In this document: one piece after another, positions 8,369 to 16,878 of the stretch
Position numbering within the stretch: position 1 is the stretch's first letter
Layout of the letters: each line of letters starts with the position of its first letter
From: Jiangella sp. DSM 45060
Lineage (GTDB): Bacteria > Actinomycetota > Actinomycetes > Jiangellales > Jiangellaceae
Length of the DNA: 64,000 bases
Reading direction: 5' to 3'
NCBI RefSeq assembly: GCF_900105175.1
Contig: NZ_LT629771.1
Location: 5,972,622 to 6,036,621 of the forward strand
Program-made: the position numbers and the translations under genes
The notes under the pieces: generated by a model
Seen by the model: the letters and a program-made list of their open reading frames with translations, nothing else
What the model was told of the DNA's origin: nothing
Database searches by the model: none

Positions 8369-8406
8369 TTGTCCACAGGCTCGGCCGGACTCGCCGGTTG
8401 TCCACA
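8369..8406 (+). promoter_or_regulatory. pair of DnaA-box sequences
   Basis: TTGTCCACA occurs at 8369-8377 and again at 8398-8406, in the same orientation and 29 bp apart, each within a longer direct repeat (c)cggttgtccaca. TTGTCCACA is the preferred DnaA box of Streptomyces and related actinomycetes. The pair lies between the divergent oxidoreductase (start 8303) and uma2 (start 8502) genes. DnaA binding is inferred. Confidence 0.6.
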
Positions 8407-8501
8407 TTTCCCGATCTGCCGATGGATCACGGCCCACCGACCAGCAAGAGTGGCGGCATGCCGAACAGCAGTGCGAAACTCACGAGAACAGGAGAAGCCA
8501 G

Positions 8502-9083
8502 ATGGTGGTGGTCGACATGGCGGCGGTCGAGTTCCCGGCGAGCCGACAACGCTGGGCGTTCGAGGACCTCCTCGAGTTGCCCGAATCCGACTGGCGCTTC
8601 GAGATCGTCGACGGTGGGCTGCACATGACCCCGCCGCCGAGCCTCTATCACGACGGCATCTGGTTGCGGCTGCGCGACCTCATCCGCGATGCCGTCCCAG
8701 CGGCCTACGTGGTGCACGGGCCGACGGCGATCGACCTCGATCCCAGTTACCTCATCCCCGACCTCACGGTGCTTCGACGCGACACGGTCCGGCGCGGCCG
8801 CAACCTGATCCGTCCGTCCGAGGCGCTCCTCGTGGTCGAGGTGGTCTCTCCGGGGTCGAAGTCCGCCGACCGCATCCTGAAGCCGGCCACCTACGCGGCC
8901 GCGGGCATCCCACATTTCTGGCGGGCGGAGTTCCAGCCGGAGCTCAGCCTCACCGCCTACGCGCTGCCCGACGGCGCCCGCACGTACACCGAGGTGGGCA
9001 CCTGGACGGCCGGCCAGACGGCACCCATCCGGGCGCCGTTCGAGGTCGACATCGAGATCGCGGAGCTGGCTCCGGACCGTTGA
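8502..9083 (+). CDS. Uma2 family protein (DUF820, PD-(D/E)XK nuclease fold)
   Basis: A 193-aa protein beginning MVVVDMAAVEF after the ribosome site AGGAGA. Features of the Uma2/DUF820 family are WAFEDLLELPESDWRFEIVDGGLHMTPPPS near the start, the core YLIPDLTVLRR (the PD of the PD-(D/E)XK site) and ALLVVEVVSPGSKSADRILKPATYAAAGIPHFWRA (the E-x-V-S/x-D-x-x-x-K element). Residues D, E and K of the fold are all visible. The family is abundant in actinomycetes and cyanobacteria, often in multicopy, and its biological role is unsettled. Two DnaA boxes lie about 100 bp upstream. Confidence 0.9.
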   Translation: MVVVDMAAVEFPASRQRWAFEDLLELPESDWRFEIVDGGLHMTPPPSLYHDGIWLRLRDLIRDAVPAAYVVHGPTAIDLDPSYLIPDLTVLRRDTVRRGRNLIRPSEALLVVEVVSPGSKSADRILKPATYAAAGIPHFWRAEFQPELSLTAYALPDGARTYTEVGTWTAGQTAPIRAPFEVDIEIAELAPDR

Positions 9084-9166
9084 TCCGCCCGACCGGCCAG
9101 GCGTAGGCTTTTCGCCGACCCCCAGTCGGGGTGATCACAATCCGACCGCTGCTTCGGGAGCTCCCT

Positions 9167-12100
9167 GTGCCCAGCCGCACCGCGTCCGCGCGTCCCTCAG
9201 CCCAGACCGCCAAGCCGTCAACGCCGTCGCTGGCCGTCGCGTCAGCCGAACCCTCACAGCCGCCCGGCACGTTCCGCCGGCTCGCTCCGTACCTCCTCCG
9301 CCACCGCGGCACCCTGGCCATCTCCGTCGTCGTGGCCCTGGCCTGGGCCGTCGCCGTCGCCGCCGTTCCGGTCACGCAGGGCCGGGTCGTCGACGACGCG
9401 ATCACCGACCGCAGTGCGCCGCTGCTGCCGATGATCCTGCTGCTCATCGGCCTGGCGGTAGCCCGCTTCGTCCTCTCCGGCTGGTGGCGCTACGTCGGTG
9501 GCACCACCGCGTTCCGCATCCAGGACGACCTGCGCCGCGACGTGTACGACACGTTGCAGCGCCTCGACTTCACCGGCCACGCGCAGTTGCAGAGCGGCCA
9601 GCTGGTGTCGCGCATCAGCGGCGACCTTCGCTACGTGCACATGCTGCTCAGCTGGATCCCGCAGGTGGCGGCGACATTGCTGTCGTCGCTGCTGGCGGTC
9701 GTCGTCATGTTCATGCTGTCGCCGCTCATCGCGGCGCTGGTGGTGGCCGTCATCGTGGTGGTGTTCGCGGTGACGAACCGGCAGCGCCGCCAGGTGTACG
9801 CGGCCGGGTGGGACGCCCAGGACCGGGAGGCGGAGATGACCTCCCGGGTCGAGGAGGCCGTCACCGGCGTCCGCGTCGTCCGCGCGTTCGGCCAGCAGCC
9901 GGCCGAGACCGAGCGGCTGCACGGTGCGCTGCTCGACATGTTCCGGGCCCGGGTCCGGGCGGTCCGGTTGCGCGCCCCGTTCATCGCCTCGCTGCAGGGC
10001 GCGCCGCTGTTCGGGCAGGTCCTGGTGCTGCTGGCCGGCGGTCTGCTGGTCATCCAGGGCCAGCTCACCCTCGGCGTCTTCCTGGCCTGCACCGGCTACC
10101 TGGCCGAACTCATCGGCGCCGCCCGGGTGGCCGGCATGGTGCTGACGAACGCGCCGCTGTGCAAGGCGTCCACCGAGCGGGTCGGCGAACTGCTCGACCT
10201 GCGGGCCGAGATCACCGAACCGCTGCGCCCGGCCGCCGCCGACGAGCAGGGCGGCGCGGTCTCCTTCCACCGTGTCCGGTTCGCCTACGCCGACGGCGAC
10301 GGCCACCAGGTGCTGCGCCACTTCAGCCTCGAGGTGCGGCCGGGCGAGACGGTCGCGCTGGTCGGGCCGTCCGGCTGCGGGAAGTCGACGGCGCTGTCGC
10401 TGCTCCCCCGCTTCTTCGACGCCGACGCCGGCACCGTTACCGTCGACGGCATCGACGTGCGGCGGTGGTCGCTGCCGGAGCTGCGCCGCCGCATCGGGGT
10501 GGTGTTCGAGAACAGCTTCCTGTTCTCCGACACCATCGCCGCCAACATCGCCTACGGGAAACCCGAGGCCGGCATGGACGAGATCCGCGCGGCCGCCCGC
10601 GCGGCGCTGGCCGACGAGTTCGTCGAGGCGCTGCCCGACGGCTACGACACCGTGGTCGGCGAGCAGGGCATCACGTTGTCCGGCGGGCAGCGGCAGCGGG
10701 TCGCGCTGGCCCGGGCGCTGCTGGCCGAACCCGACATCCTGCTGCTCGACGACGCCACCTCGTCGGTCGACGTGAAGGTCGAGGAGCGCATCCACGCCAA
10801 CCTCGAACCGTTCCTCGCCAGCCGGACCGTCCTGCTGGTCGCCTACCGCGAGTCCACGCTGCGGCTGGCCGACCGCGTCGTCCTGGTCGACGACGGCCGG
10901 GTGGTCGACGAGGGCGGGCACGCCGAACTGCTGGAACGCAACACGCTGTACCGCGACCTGTTCGGCGACGGCCCCGGCAGCGACGAGCGCGCCGACGATC
11001 TGATGTCGCACGCCCGGGCCGGACGGTTCGAGGCCACGGCGTCGGCGTGGGAGTCGCGGCAGGACGCCACCGGCTCGCTGCCCAGCCTGCACATGACGGT
11101 GCCGCCGGCGGTCGCCGAACGCATCGCCGCGCTGCCACCGCCCGCCGACCCGCCCGGCGTCGACCTCGGCCGCGAGAACTCCGCGCGCGGTCCGTTGCGG
11201 CTGGCGTCGTTCCTGCGCCCGTACGTCGGCGGCCTGCTGGTCGGCCTCGCGCTGGTCGTCCTCGAAGCGGCGATCACGCTGGTCAACCCGATGCTGGTGC
11301 AGCGTGCGGTCGACGACGGCATGCGCGCCGGCGCCACGGACGTGCTGTTGTGGGTGTGCCTCGGAGCGGCGGTGCTGGTCGGGCTGCTGTGGCTGGACCA
11401 ACGCACCGGGTTCCTGTGGACGACGCGCAGTACCGAGCGGCTGCTGCTGGCGATGCGGGTGCGCATCTTCGGGCAGCTGCAACGGCTGGGCATCGACTAC
11501 TACGACCGCACCCAGGCCGGCCGCGTCATGACCCGCATGACGTCCGACGTCGACGCGATCGCCCAGTTGTTCCAGGTCGGGTTGATCAACGCCGTCGTCA
11601 GCATCGCCACGTTCGCCGGCATGACGGTCGTGGTCATCGCGCTCGACCCGATGCTGGCGCTGGTCGTGCTGGGCGTCGTGCCGTTCGCCGCCGCCGTCAC
11701 GTGGTGGTACCGGCGGCGCGCCTCGGTCGCCTACGACGACGCCCGCGAGCTGCTGTCGACGATCAACGCCGACGTGCAGGAGAGCATGGCCGGCATCCGG
11801 GTGACGCACGCGTTCCGGCGCGAGGCCGTCAACCTCGAGCGGTTCGCCGGGCTCGGCCGCCAGTACGTCGACGCCAGCCTGCGCGGGCTCTACGCCACCG
11901 CGGTGTACGTCGCCGCCATCGAACTGCTCTCGGTGCTGGCCATCGCGGCCGTGCTCTGGGTGGGCGCGCAGCGCATCGAGGCCGGCACGCTGGCGCTCGG
12001 CACGCTGATCGCGTTCCTGCTGTACCTCGCCCAGGTGTTCGCGCCGATCCAGCAGCTGTCCTCGGTGTTCGACGTGTACCAGCGGGCCCGCACGGGGCTG

Positions 12101-12883
12101 GTCCGGGTGCGTGCGCTGCTGGCGCTGGACACGTCGACGCCGGTCCGGCCCGACGCCGTCCCCGTCGACTCGATCGCCGGTGACCTCCGGTTCGAGCAGG
12201 TCCGGCTGCGCTACGCCAGCGCCGCCACCGACGCCGTCCGCGACGTCGACCTGCACGTGCCGGCCGGCCAGCGGGTCGCGTTCGTCGGGCGCACCGGCGC
12301 CGGCAAGTCGACACTGTCGAAGCTGGTCGCCCGGTTCTACGACCCCACCGACGGCCGCGTGCTGGTCGACGGCCGACCGCTCGACGACCTGGACGTCACC
12401 AGCTACCGGCGGCACCTGGGGTACGTGCCGCAGGAACCGTTCCTGTTCTCGCGGACCATCCGCGACAACATCGCCTACGCGCGGCCGGACGCCAGCGACG
12501 CCGAGGTCGAGGCGGCCGCCCGCGCCGTCGGGGCGCACGAGTTCATCACCCGGCTGCCGGGCGGTTACCACCACGTGGTGGCCGAACGCGGCCGGTCGCT
12601 GTCGGCCGGCCAGCGGCAGTTGGTGTGCCTGGCCCGGGCGCTGCTCGGCGACCCGTCCATCCTCATCCTCGACGAGGCGACGTCGAACCTCGACCTCGCC
12701 AGCGAACGGAAGGTGAACCAGGCCATGCGCGTGGCGTCGGCCGGCCGCACCACCATCGTCGTCACGCACCGGCCGCAGTCGCTGCACTGGGTCGACCGCG
12801 TGGTGGAAGTGGCGGACGGGCGCATCGCCACCGACGAGCCGGCGCCGAGGTATGTGGAGCGGGTGTTGAGCCGGGCGGGTTGA
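9167..12883 (+). CDS. fused heterodimeric-type ABC exporter (TMD-NBD-TMD-NBD)
   Basis: A 1238-aa protein in which two ABC-B exporter halves are joined in one chain. Half 1 has its TMD at about 40-330 and NBD with Walker A GPSGCGKS (residue 400) and LSGGQRQR. Half 2 has its TMD at about 675-960 and NBD with GRTGAGKST, LSAGQRQL, LILDEATSNLD and VVTHRP. NBD1 is degenerate: Glu448 replaces the Q-loop Gln, Asp529 the catalytic Glu (LLLDDATS), and Tyr560 the switch His (LVAYRES). NBD2 is canonical at these positions. Such asymmetry is known in heterodimeric multidrug exporters with one dead ATP site. The GTG start at 9167 is preferred over 9131 because GGGAG lies 6 bp ahead. Confidence 0.93.
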   Translation: MPSRTASARPSAQTAKPSTPSLAVASAEPSQPPGTFRRLAPYLLRHRGTLAISVVVALAWAVAVAAVPVTQGRVVDDAITDRSAPLLPMILLLIGLAVARFVLSGWWRYVGGTTAFRIQDDLRRDVYDTLQRLDFTGHAQLQSGQLVSRISGDLRYVHMLLSWIPQVAATLLSSLLAVVVMFMLSPLIAALVVAVIVVVFAVTNRQRRQVYAAGWDAQDREAEMTSRVEEAVTGVRVVRAFGQQPAETERLHGALLDMFRARVRAVRLRAPFIASLQGAPLFGQVLVLLAGGLLVIQGQLTLGVFLACTGYLAELIGAARVAGMVLTNAPLCKASTERVGELLDLRAEITEPLRPAAADEQGGAVSFHRVRFAYADGDGHQVLRHFSLEVRPGETVALVGPSGCGKSTALSLLPRFFDADAGTVTVDGIDVRRWSLPELRRRIGVVFENSFLFSDTIAANIAYGKPEAGMDEIRAAARAALADEFVEALPDGYDTVVGEQGITLSGGQRQRVALARALLAEPDILLLDDATSSVDVKVEERIHANLEPFLASRTVLLVAYRESTLRLADRVVLVDDGRVVDEGGHAELLERNTLYRDLFGDGPGSDERADDLMSHARAGRFEATASAWESRQDATGSLPSLHMTVPPAVAERIAALPPPADPPGVDLGRENSARGPLRLASFLRPYVGGLLVGLALVVLEAAITLVNPMLVQRAVDDGMRAGATDVLLWVCLGAAVLVGLLWLDQRTGFLWTTRSTERLLLAMRVRIFGQLQRLGIDYYDRTQAGRVMTRMTSDVDAIAQLFQVGLINAVVSIATFAGMTVVVIALDPMLALVVLGVVPFAAAVTWWYRRRASVAYDDARELLSTINADVQESMAGIRVTHAFRREAVNLERFAGLGRQYVDASLRGLYATAVYVAAIELLSVLAIAAVLWVGAQRIEAGTLALGTLIAFLLYLAQVFAPIQQLSSVFDVYQRARTGLVRVRALLALDTSTPVRPDAVPVDSIAGDLRFEQVRLRYASAATDAVRDVDLHVPAGQRVAFVGRTGAGKSTLSKLVARFYDPTDGRVLVDGRPLDDLDVTSYRRHLGYVPQEPFLFSRTIRDNIAYARPDASDAEVEAAARAVGAHEFITRLPGGYHHVVAERGRSLSAGQRQLVCLARALLGDPSILILDEATSNLDLASERKVNQAMRVASAGRTTIVVTHRPQSLHWVDRVVEVADGRIATDEPAPRYVERVLSRAG

Positions 12884-12949
12884 CGACGGCGCGGGGTCGG
12901 CTCCTCGGGGTCGGAGGGGGCGGATCTGGGCGTGCTTCTAGGGGTATCA

Positions 12950-12983
12950 CCCGGCCGGCCGGGGGTCGCCCGGCCGGCCGGGG
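12950..12983. terminator. GC-palindrome pair, probable bidirectional terminator
   Basis: The self-complementary 15-mer cccggccggccgggg occurs at 12950-12964 and 12969-12983, separated by four bases, between the convergent ABC exporter and Tat-protein genes. Each copy can fold alone, or the two can pair as a long stem. There is no T-run, as usual for actinomycete terminators. Confidence 0.6.
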
Positions 12984-12988
12984 AGTCC

Positions 12989-14275
12989 TCAGCGCGCCAT
13001 GTTCGCCATGTTGGTGCCGCTGATGATCGCGTGCCGCAGCGACCGGCCCGGGTCGCCGGCGCCGCCGGGTGCGGAGTCGTCCTCGTAGTTGGGGTTGTGG
13101 TAGCCGCGCGGGCGGTGCCGCCGGAAGATCGCGTCGTAGTCGATGTCGCTGCGGGGGTCGCCGAACGGGATCATCCGGTAGCCCTCGCCGACGCCGACGG
13201 GCTGGTCGTCGCGGCGGTCGCCGTCCTTGGCGTGGTACAGGGGGTAGCGCAGCGGCTGGGCGGCGATCTGGTCGATCGGGCTGAAGATGCTCTCGCGGCG
13301 CTGGCCGTCCCAGTCGTAGTACCAGCGGAACCGGTGCTGCGCCGAGTGCGCCCAGTAGATGTCGATCTCGCAGTAGCACTTCGTGCTGGGCGTGATGTCC
13401 AAGTAGTACTGCATCTTGCGGATGCCGGACTCGCCACGCACCATCTGCGGCTGCGGCAGCGGATTGCCGGTGACGCGGTCGACCGTGACCTCGACCATCG
13501 GACCGTCCTGCAGGAAGCCGTAGGCGTCGGCGTGGTTGTGCGGGTAGATCGAGATCCGCCATTCGCGGCCGAGGTCGTTCAGCGCCTCCCACTTCTGGCC
13601 GGCGACGTCCCAGGCCTCCTTGGCCGAGCTGCCGGTCGGGTCACCGCCGGTGCCCATGTACGGCATGCCGACGATCGAGGCGAACTCCAGCTCGATCTGG
13701 AACCGGTCGTAGTCGTCGGCGGTCATGCCGCCGTTCGGCCCGCCCGGCCAGCTGTTGGGGATGAAGCCGTGGTTGCCGATGGCCTCCAGCCCGGCCTCGT
13801 CGAGGAAGCCGCGCAGCGTCCGCGCGTAGTCGAGGTAGGCGGGGAAGTTCTCCCGCAGCAGCCGGCCGCCCGACGAGAGCGGCGGGACGGTGCCGCCCTG
13901 GTTCTCGGCGTGCTGGCCGTATCCGGCGAACTCGACCTGCTTGAAGCCGGCGTTCGCCAGGAACTGGAACACCTCGCGGAAGCCGCCGGGCAGCGGCACC
14001 AGCTCGCCGAGGTCGTCGGGGTCGGCGGGGAAGTTCGGGCCGCCGAGGTAGCCCATGGTCGGGGCCGGGTTGTTCCAGATGCCGCGCCGCGCGGTCGCGT
14101 CGCGCTGGGTGTACAGGATCGTGCCGCGCTTGCCCGGGGGCAGCAGGGGGTTGGGCACGTTGCTCACCAGCGGGCCGGCCAGCGCCGGCGTGGCCGGCAC
14201 GATGGCTGCTGCCGCGAGCGTGCCGGCGCTGATCGTCAGCAGCCGGCGCCGGCTCAATCTGTGTTCCTGAGCCAT
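12989..14275 (-). CDS. Tat-exported sugar phosphate isomerase/epimerase-like TIM-barrel protein
   Basis: A 428-aa protein with a twin-arginine signal at the N-terminus (LSRRRLLTISAGTLAAAAIVPATPALA, cleavage after ALA). The mature part resembles xylose-isomerase-like TIM barrels: FQFLANAGFKQVEFAGYG, LEAIGNHGFIP, ISIYPHNHADAYGF and YYLDITPSTKCYCEIDIYWAHSAQ. The ordered H/E/D residues fit a divalent metal site. Family members isomerise or epimerise sugars and sugar-like compounds; the actual substrate is unknown. The C-terminus adds a tail rich in R, D and N. A CGAAACTTTCG palindrome, a LacI-type sugar-regulator motif, lies 74 bp upstream. Tat export implies folding with its metal before secretion. 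Confidence 0.85.
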   Translation of the reverse strand: MAQEHRLSRRRLLTISAGTLAAAAIVPATPALAGPLVSNVPNPLLPPGKRGTILYTQRDATARRGIWNNPAPTMGYLGGPNFPADPDDLGELVPLPGGFREVFQFLANAGFKQVEFAGYGQHAENQGGTVPPLSSGGRLLRENFPAYLDYARTLRGFLDEAGLEAIGNHGFIPNSWPGGPNGGMTADDYDRFQIELEFASIVGMPYMGTGGDPTGSSAKEAWDVAGQKWEALNDLGREWRISIYPHNHADAYGFLQDGPMVEVTVDRVTGNPLPQPQMVRGESGIRKMQYYLDITPSTKCYCEIDIYWAHSAQHRFRWYYDWDGQRRESIFSPIDQIAAQPLRYPLYHAKDGDRRDDQPVGVGEGYRMIPFGDPRSDIDYDAIFRRHRPRGYHNPNYEDDSAPGGAGDPGRSLRHAIISGTNMANMAR

Positions 14276-14348
14276 GGTCGTCTCCTCGCTCCGTCGAAAG
14301 TGCGGGACCGTTGCTCGAGATGCTCACTGCACCGGAGCTGGCTGCGGC

Positions 14349-14359
14349 CGAAACTTTCG
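14349..14359. promoter_or_regulatory. CGAAACTTTCG palindrome, LacI-type sugar operator candidate
   Basis: A perfect 11-bp palindrome (CGAAA-C-TTTCG) upstream of the Tat-exported isomerase-like gene. A related half, GTCGAAAGT, occurs at 14293-14301, inverted relative to ACTTTCGAC at 14353-14361. CGAAANTTTCG-like sites bind LacI-family regulators of carbohydrate genes in Streptomyces relatives. Assignment here rests on motif and context only. Confidence 0.45.
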
Positions 14360-14500
14360 ACGACAAGCGTGGAAAGCCGCCCCGATGTTGGGGAAACAGT
14401 AGCGGCATCCCGCCGTAACTTCGAGACCCTTCGAGATCGCGATTGTCCGATTTGCGCCACGGCGACGCCGCACCCGCCGATCGCTGTGCCAGAGTGAGAC

Positions 14501-14872
14501 ATGCCGGTGCCCGCCCACGTCCGCCGCCAGTGCCAGGAGCTCCTGAAGGCAGGAGAAGAGATCGGCTACCTGATCCCGGTCACCACGGTCTGGATCGGCA
14601 GCGTGATGTCCGGCATCGACTGCTACATCGCCGTCACCGACCGGCGCATCGCCGTGCTCACCGGCGGCCTGCTCCACAGCGGCCGGCCGACCGACGTGAA
14701 CCTGCAGTATCCACGCGCGACGCGGCTCGGGCCGGTCGAGTTCGCCCCGGCGCCGACGTTCCGGCTCGGCTCGCGCGCCTACGAGATCGAGGACGAGTAC
14801 GTGGCGCAGGTGCATGCCGCCGACGCCGAGCTGGACGGCCTGCTGCCGGAGGACCCGTTCCCGGACGCGTGA
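14501..14872 (+). CDS. small conserved-looking protein of unknown function
   Basis: 123 residues, no signal peptide. After a short helical N-terminus (VRRQCQELLKAGEEIGYLIPVT) the middle GIDCYIAVTDRRIAVLTGGLLHSGRP resembles the 'xxxVTDRRLLL' strand pattern of bacterial PH-like or short membrane-associated regulator domains. The C-terminus is acidic (EDEYVAQVHAADAELDGLLPEDPFPDA). I do not recognise a named family with confidence. It is divergent from the Tat protein gene (225-bp gap, no other gene seen in it) and convergent with the FadR-type regulator, whose stop codon lies 15 bp away. Coding status is supported by third-position GC bias and a clean start. Confidence 0.65.
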   Translation: MPVPAHVRRQCQELLKAGEEIGYLIPVTTVWIGSVMSGIDCYIAVTDRRIAVLTGGLLHSGRPTDVNLQYPRATRLGPVEFAPAPTFRLGSRAYEIEDEYVAQVHAADAELDGLLPEDPFPDA

Positions 14873-14887
14873 CCGCCGCGGATGGGG

Positions 14888-15577
14888 TCAGGCCAGGCGG
14901 GACGCCTTGTAGAAGCCCTCGATGTGCTCGGCGACGAGTTGGGCGGCGAGGTCGCCGTCACCCTCGGCGACGGCGGCGAGCACGGCACGGTGCTGGGCGC
15001 GGAGCATGGTGGCGACGGGGGTCCAGTCGGGCACGTTGGGCGCGGCCGCGATGACGTAGCCGTGGATCGCCTCGCGCAGCGACGCCATGATCGTCGACAC
15101 CAGAACGTTGTCGGCGAGGCTGGCCAGCGCGACGTGGAACTCGGCGTCGAGGAGGTGGAACCGCTCGCGCGGGAGGTCGGGCTCGTCCATGGCATCGAGC
15201 AGCTGCCGCGCCGCCGCGACCTGCGCCGGGGTGGCCCGGCCGGCCGCCTCGCGCACCGCCCACGACTCCAGCAGCACGCGGGTCTGGACGATGTCGCCCA
15301 TCGGCAGGTGGCTGGTGGCGAGGTGCAGCCGCAGCGCGGCCGTCAGCGGCGAGCCGGGGTCGGCGACGATGACGGCGCCGGCGTCGGGCCCGGAGCCGAC
15401 AGCGGTGCGGACGACGCCCATGGCTTCGAGGACACGGATCGCCTCGCGGACCGACGGCCGGCTGACGCCGAGCTGGCCGGCCATCGCCCGTTCGCCGGGC
15501 AGGCGGTCGCCCAGCCGCAGCTTTCCGGCCGCGAGATCGGCCTCCACCTGACGGAGCACCAGCTCGTGGGTCCTCAT
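14888..15577 (-). CDS. FadR-subfamily GntR transcriptional regulator
   Basis: A 229-aa repressor. The winged helix-turn-helix is at residues 8-70 (VLRQVEADLAAGKLRLGDRLPGERAMAGQLGVSRPSVREAIRVLEAMGVV), with the GntR signature LPGER..A..LGVSRPSVREA. The all-helical FCD ligand domain follows, with metal-site residues expected in D-x(3)-H and later H positions (LLDAEFHVALA; AQHRAVLAAV; VAEHIEGF). The start at 15577 (MRTHEL) is chosen over the longer frame because the operator lies upstream of it. It is divergent from the 2-hydroxyacid oxidase gene; FadR-type regulators of this arrangement (LldR/LutR-like) respond to the organic acid being degraded. Confidence 0.92.
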   Translation of the reverse strand: MRTHELVLRQVEADLAAGKLRLGDRLPGERAMAGQLGVSRPSVREAIRVLEAMGVVRTAVGSGPDAGAVIVADPGSPLTAALRLHLATSHLPMGDIVQTRVLLESWAVREAAGRATPAQVAAARQLLDAMDEPDLPRERFHLLDAEFHVALASLADNVLVSTIMASLREAIHGYVIAAAPNVPDWTPVATMLRAQHRAVLAAVAEGDGDLAAQLVAEHIEGFYKASRLA

Positions 15578-15599
15578 GCTGGGAACCCTACTGATACCG

Positions 15600-15614
15600 T
15601 GTGGTCTGACCACA
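15600..15614. promoter_or_regulatory. FadR/GntR operator between regulator and hydroxyacid oxidase
   Basis: TGTGGTCTGACCACA is a perfect 15-bp palindrome containing TGGTCTGACCA, which fits the FadR-subfamily consensus tNGTNNNACNa. It lies 23 bp upstream of the regulator start and 26 bp upstream of the oxidase start, so a single site could control both. Confidence 0.75.
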
Positions 15615-15639
15615 TGGCTGACGTCCACGGAGCCGCTCC

Positions 15640-16851
15640 ATGACCGACCGACAACTCCCCCGCTGGTCCGAACTCAAGCCGCTGCTGCGCACCAAGCGGC
15701 CCACGCTCAACCCGACGGACCGCCGGCTGGAGAACGCGCTGACCATCGCCGACCTGCGGCGCATCGCCCGCATGCGCACCCCGCGGTCGGTGTTCGACTA
15801 CACCGACGGCGCCGCGGAGGCCGAGATCAGCCTGCGCCGGGCCCGGTCGCTGTTCGCGAACCTGGAGTTCCGCCCGTCCGTCCTGCACGACGTGTCCGAC
15901 GTCGACACCACGACGACGATGCTGGGCCGGCCGGCCGCGCAGCCGTTCTCCTTCGCCCCCACCGGCTTCACCCGGATGATGAACCACGAGGGCGAGAGCG
16001 CCGTGGCCCGGGTCGCCGAGCGCACCGGCATCCCGTACTCGCTGTCGACCATGGGCACGACGTCCATCGAGGACGTCGCCGCCGCGGCGCCGCGGGCGCG
16101 CAAGTGGTTCCAGCTGTACGTGTGGAAGGACCGCTCGGCCGGCGAGGACCTGGTGAAGCGGGCCGCGAACGCGGGCTTCGAGGCGCTGGTGCTCACCGTC
16201 GACGTGCCGGTGGCGGGGGCCCGGCTGCGCGACGTGCGCAACGGCTTCACCATCCCGCCCACGCTGACGGCGAAGACGGTGCTCGACGCCGCCGTGCACC
16301 CGGCCTGGTGGATGAACATGCTGACGACGAAGCCGCTGCAGTTCGCGTCGCTGACATCGTGGAAGGGCACCATCGCCGAGCTGCTGGACATGCTGTTCGA
16401 CCCGACGATGACCATCGACGACCTCGCCTGGCTGCGCTCGATCTGGTCCGGGCCGCTGATCGTCAAGGGCGTCCAGACCGTCGACGACGCGCGGCGGGTG
16501 GTCGACGCGGGGGCCGACGCGATCGTGCTGTCGAACCACGGCGGCCGCCAGCTCGACCGCGCGCCGGTGCCGCTGCGGCTGCTGCCCGACGTGGCCGCGG
16601 CGGTCGGCGACCGCACCGAGATCTACCTCGACACCGGCATCACCAGCGGCGCTGACATCGTGGCGGCGAAGGCGCTGGGCGCCGACGCCTGCATGGTCGG
16701 CCGCGCCTACCTGTACGGCCTGATGGCCGGCGGCGAGCGCGGCGTGGCCCGGGCCGCCGAGATCCTGACCACCGAGGTGCGACGCACCATGCAGCTGCTC
16801 GGTGCCCGTACCGTGGACGAGCTGAACCCTGGCCACGTCCGGCTCCCCTGA
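15640..16851 (+). CDS. FMN-dependent alpha-hydroxy-acid oxidizing protein (L-lactate dehydrogenase-like)
   Basis: A 403-aa TIM-barrel flavoenzyme of the glycolate oxidase/lactate dehydrogenase family. Visible motifs include [11 protein letters not shown] near the N-terminus, [11 protein letters not shown], the FMN-contacting [10 protein letters not shown] and [18 protein letters not shown] (Lys to FMN N1), the catalytic [12 protein letters not shown] (His base and Arg), and [32 protein letters not shown] for phosphate binding. It should oxidise an L-2-hydroxy acid to the 2-oxo acid. L-lactate is the commonest substrate, but the downstream FAH-family gene suggests a longer hydroxy acid may also be possible. 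It begins the operon and is likely repressed by the divergent FadR-type protein. Confidence 0.9.
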   Translation: MTDRQLPRWSELKPLLRTKRPTLNPTDRRLENALTIADLRRIARMRTPRSVFDYTDGAAEAEISLRRARSLFANLEFRPSVLHDVSDVDTTTTMLGRPAAQPFSFAPTGFTRMMNHEGESAVARVAERTGIPYSLSTMGTTSIEDVAAAAPRARKWFQLYVWKDRSAGEDLVKRAANAGFEALVLTVDVPVAGARLRDVRNGFTIPPTLTAKTVLDAAVHPAWWMNMLTTKPLQFASLTSWKGTIAELLDMLFDPTMTIDDLAWLRSIWSGPLIVKGVQTVDDARRVVDAGADAIVLSNHGGRQLDRAPVPLRLLPDVAAAVGDRTEIYLDTGITSGADIVAAKALGADACMVGRAYLYGLMAGGERGVARAAEILTTEVRRTMQLLGARTVDELNPGHVRLP

Positions 16852-16878
16852 TCCGCACATCACTCACGAGGAGACGAC

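Noticed and set aside
9254-12787. 1177-codon open frame on the minus strand across the ABC exporter
   Set aside because: It is exactly antisense to a well-identified gene, and its translation is rich in R, H, D, G and Q without any domain. This is the usual shadow frame of very GC-rich coding DNA. The same applies to other long frames such as 79-1650 (+) and 2852-5428 (+).
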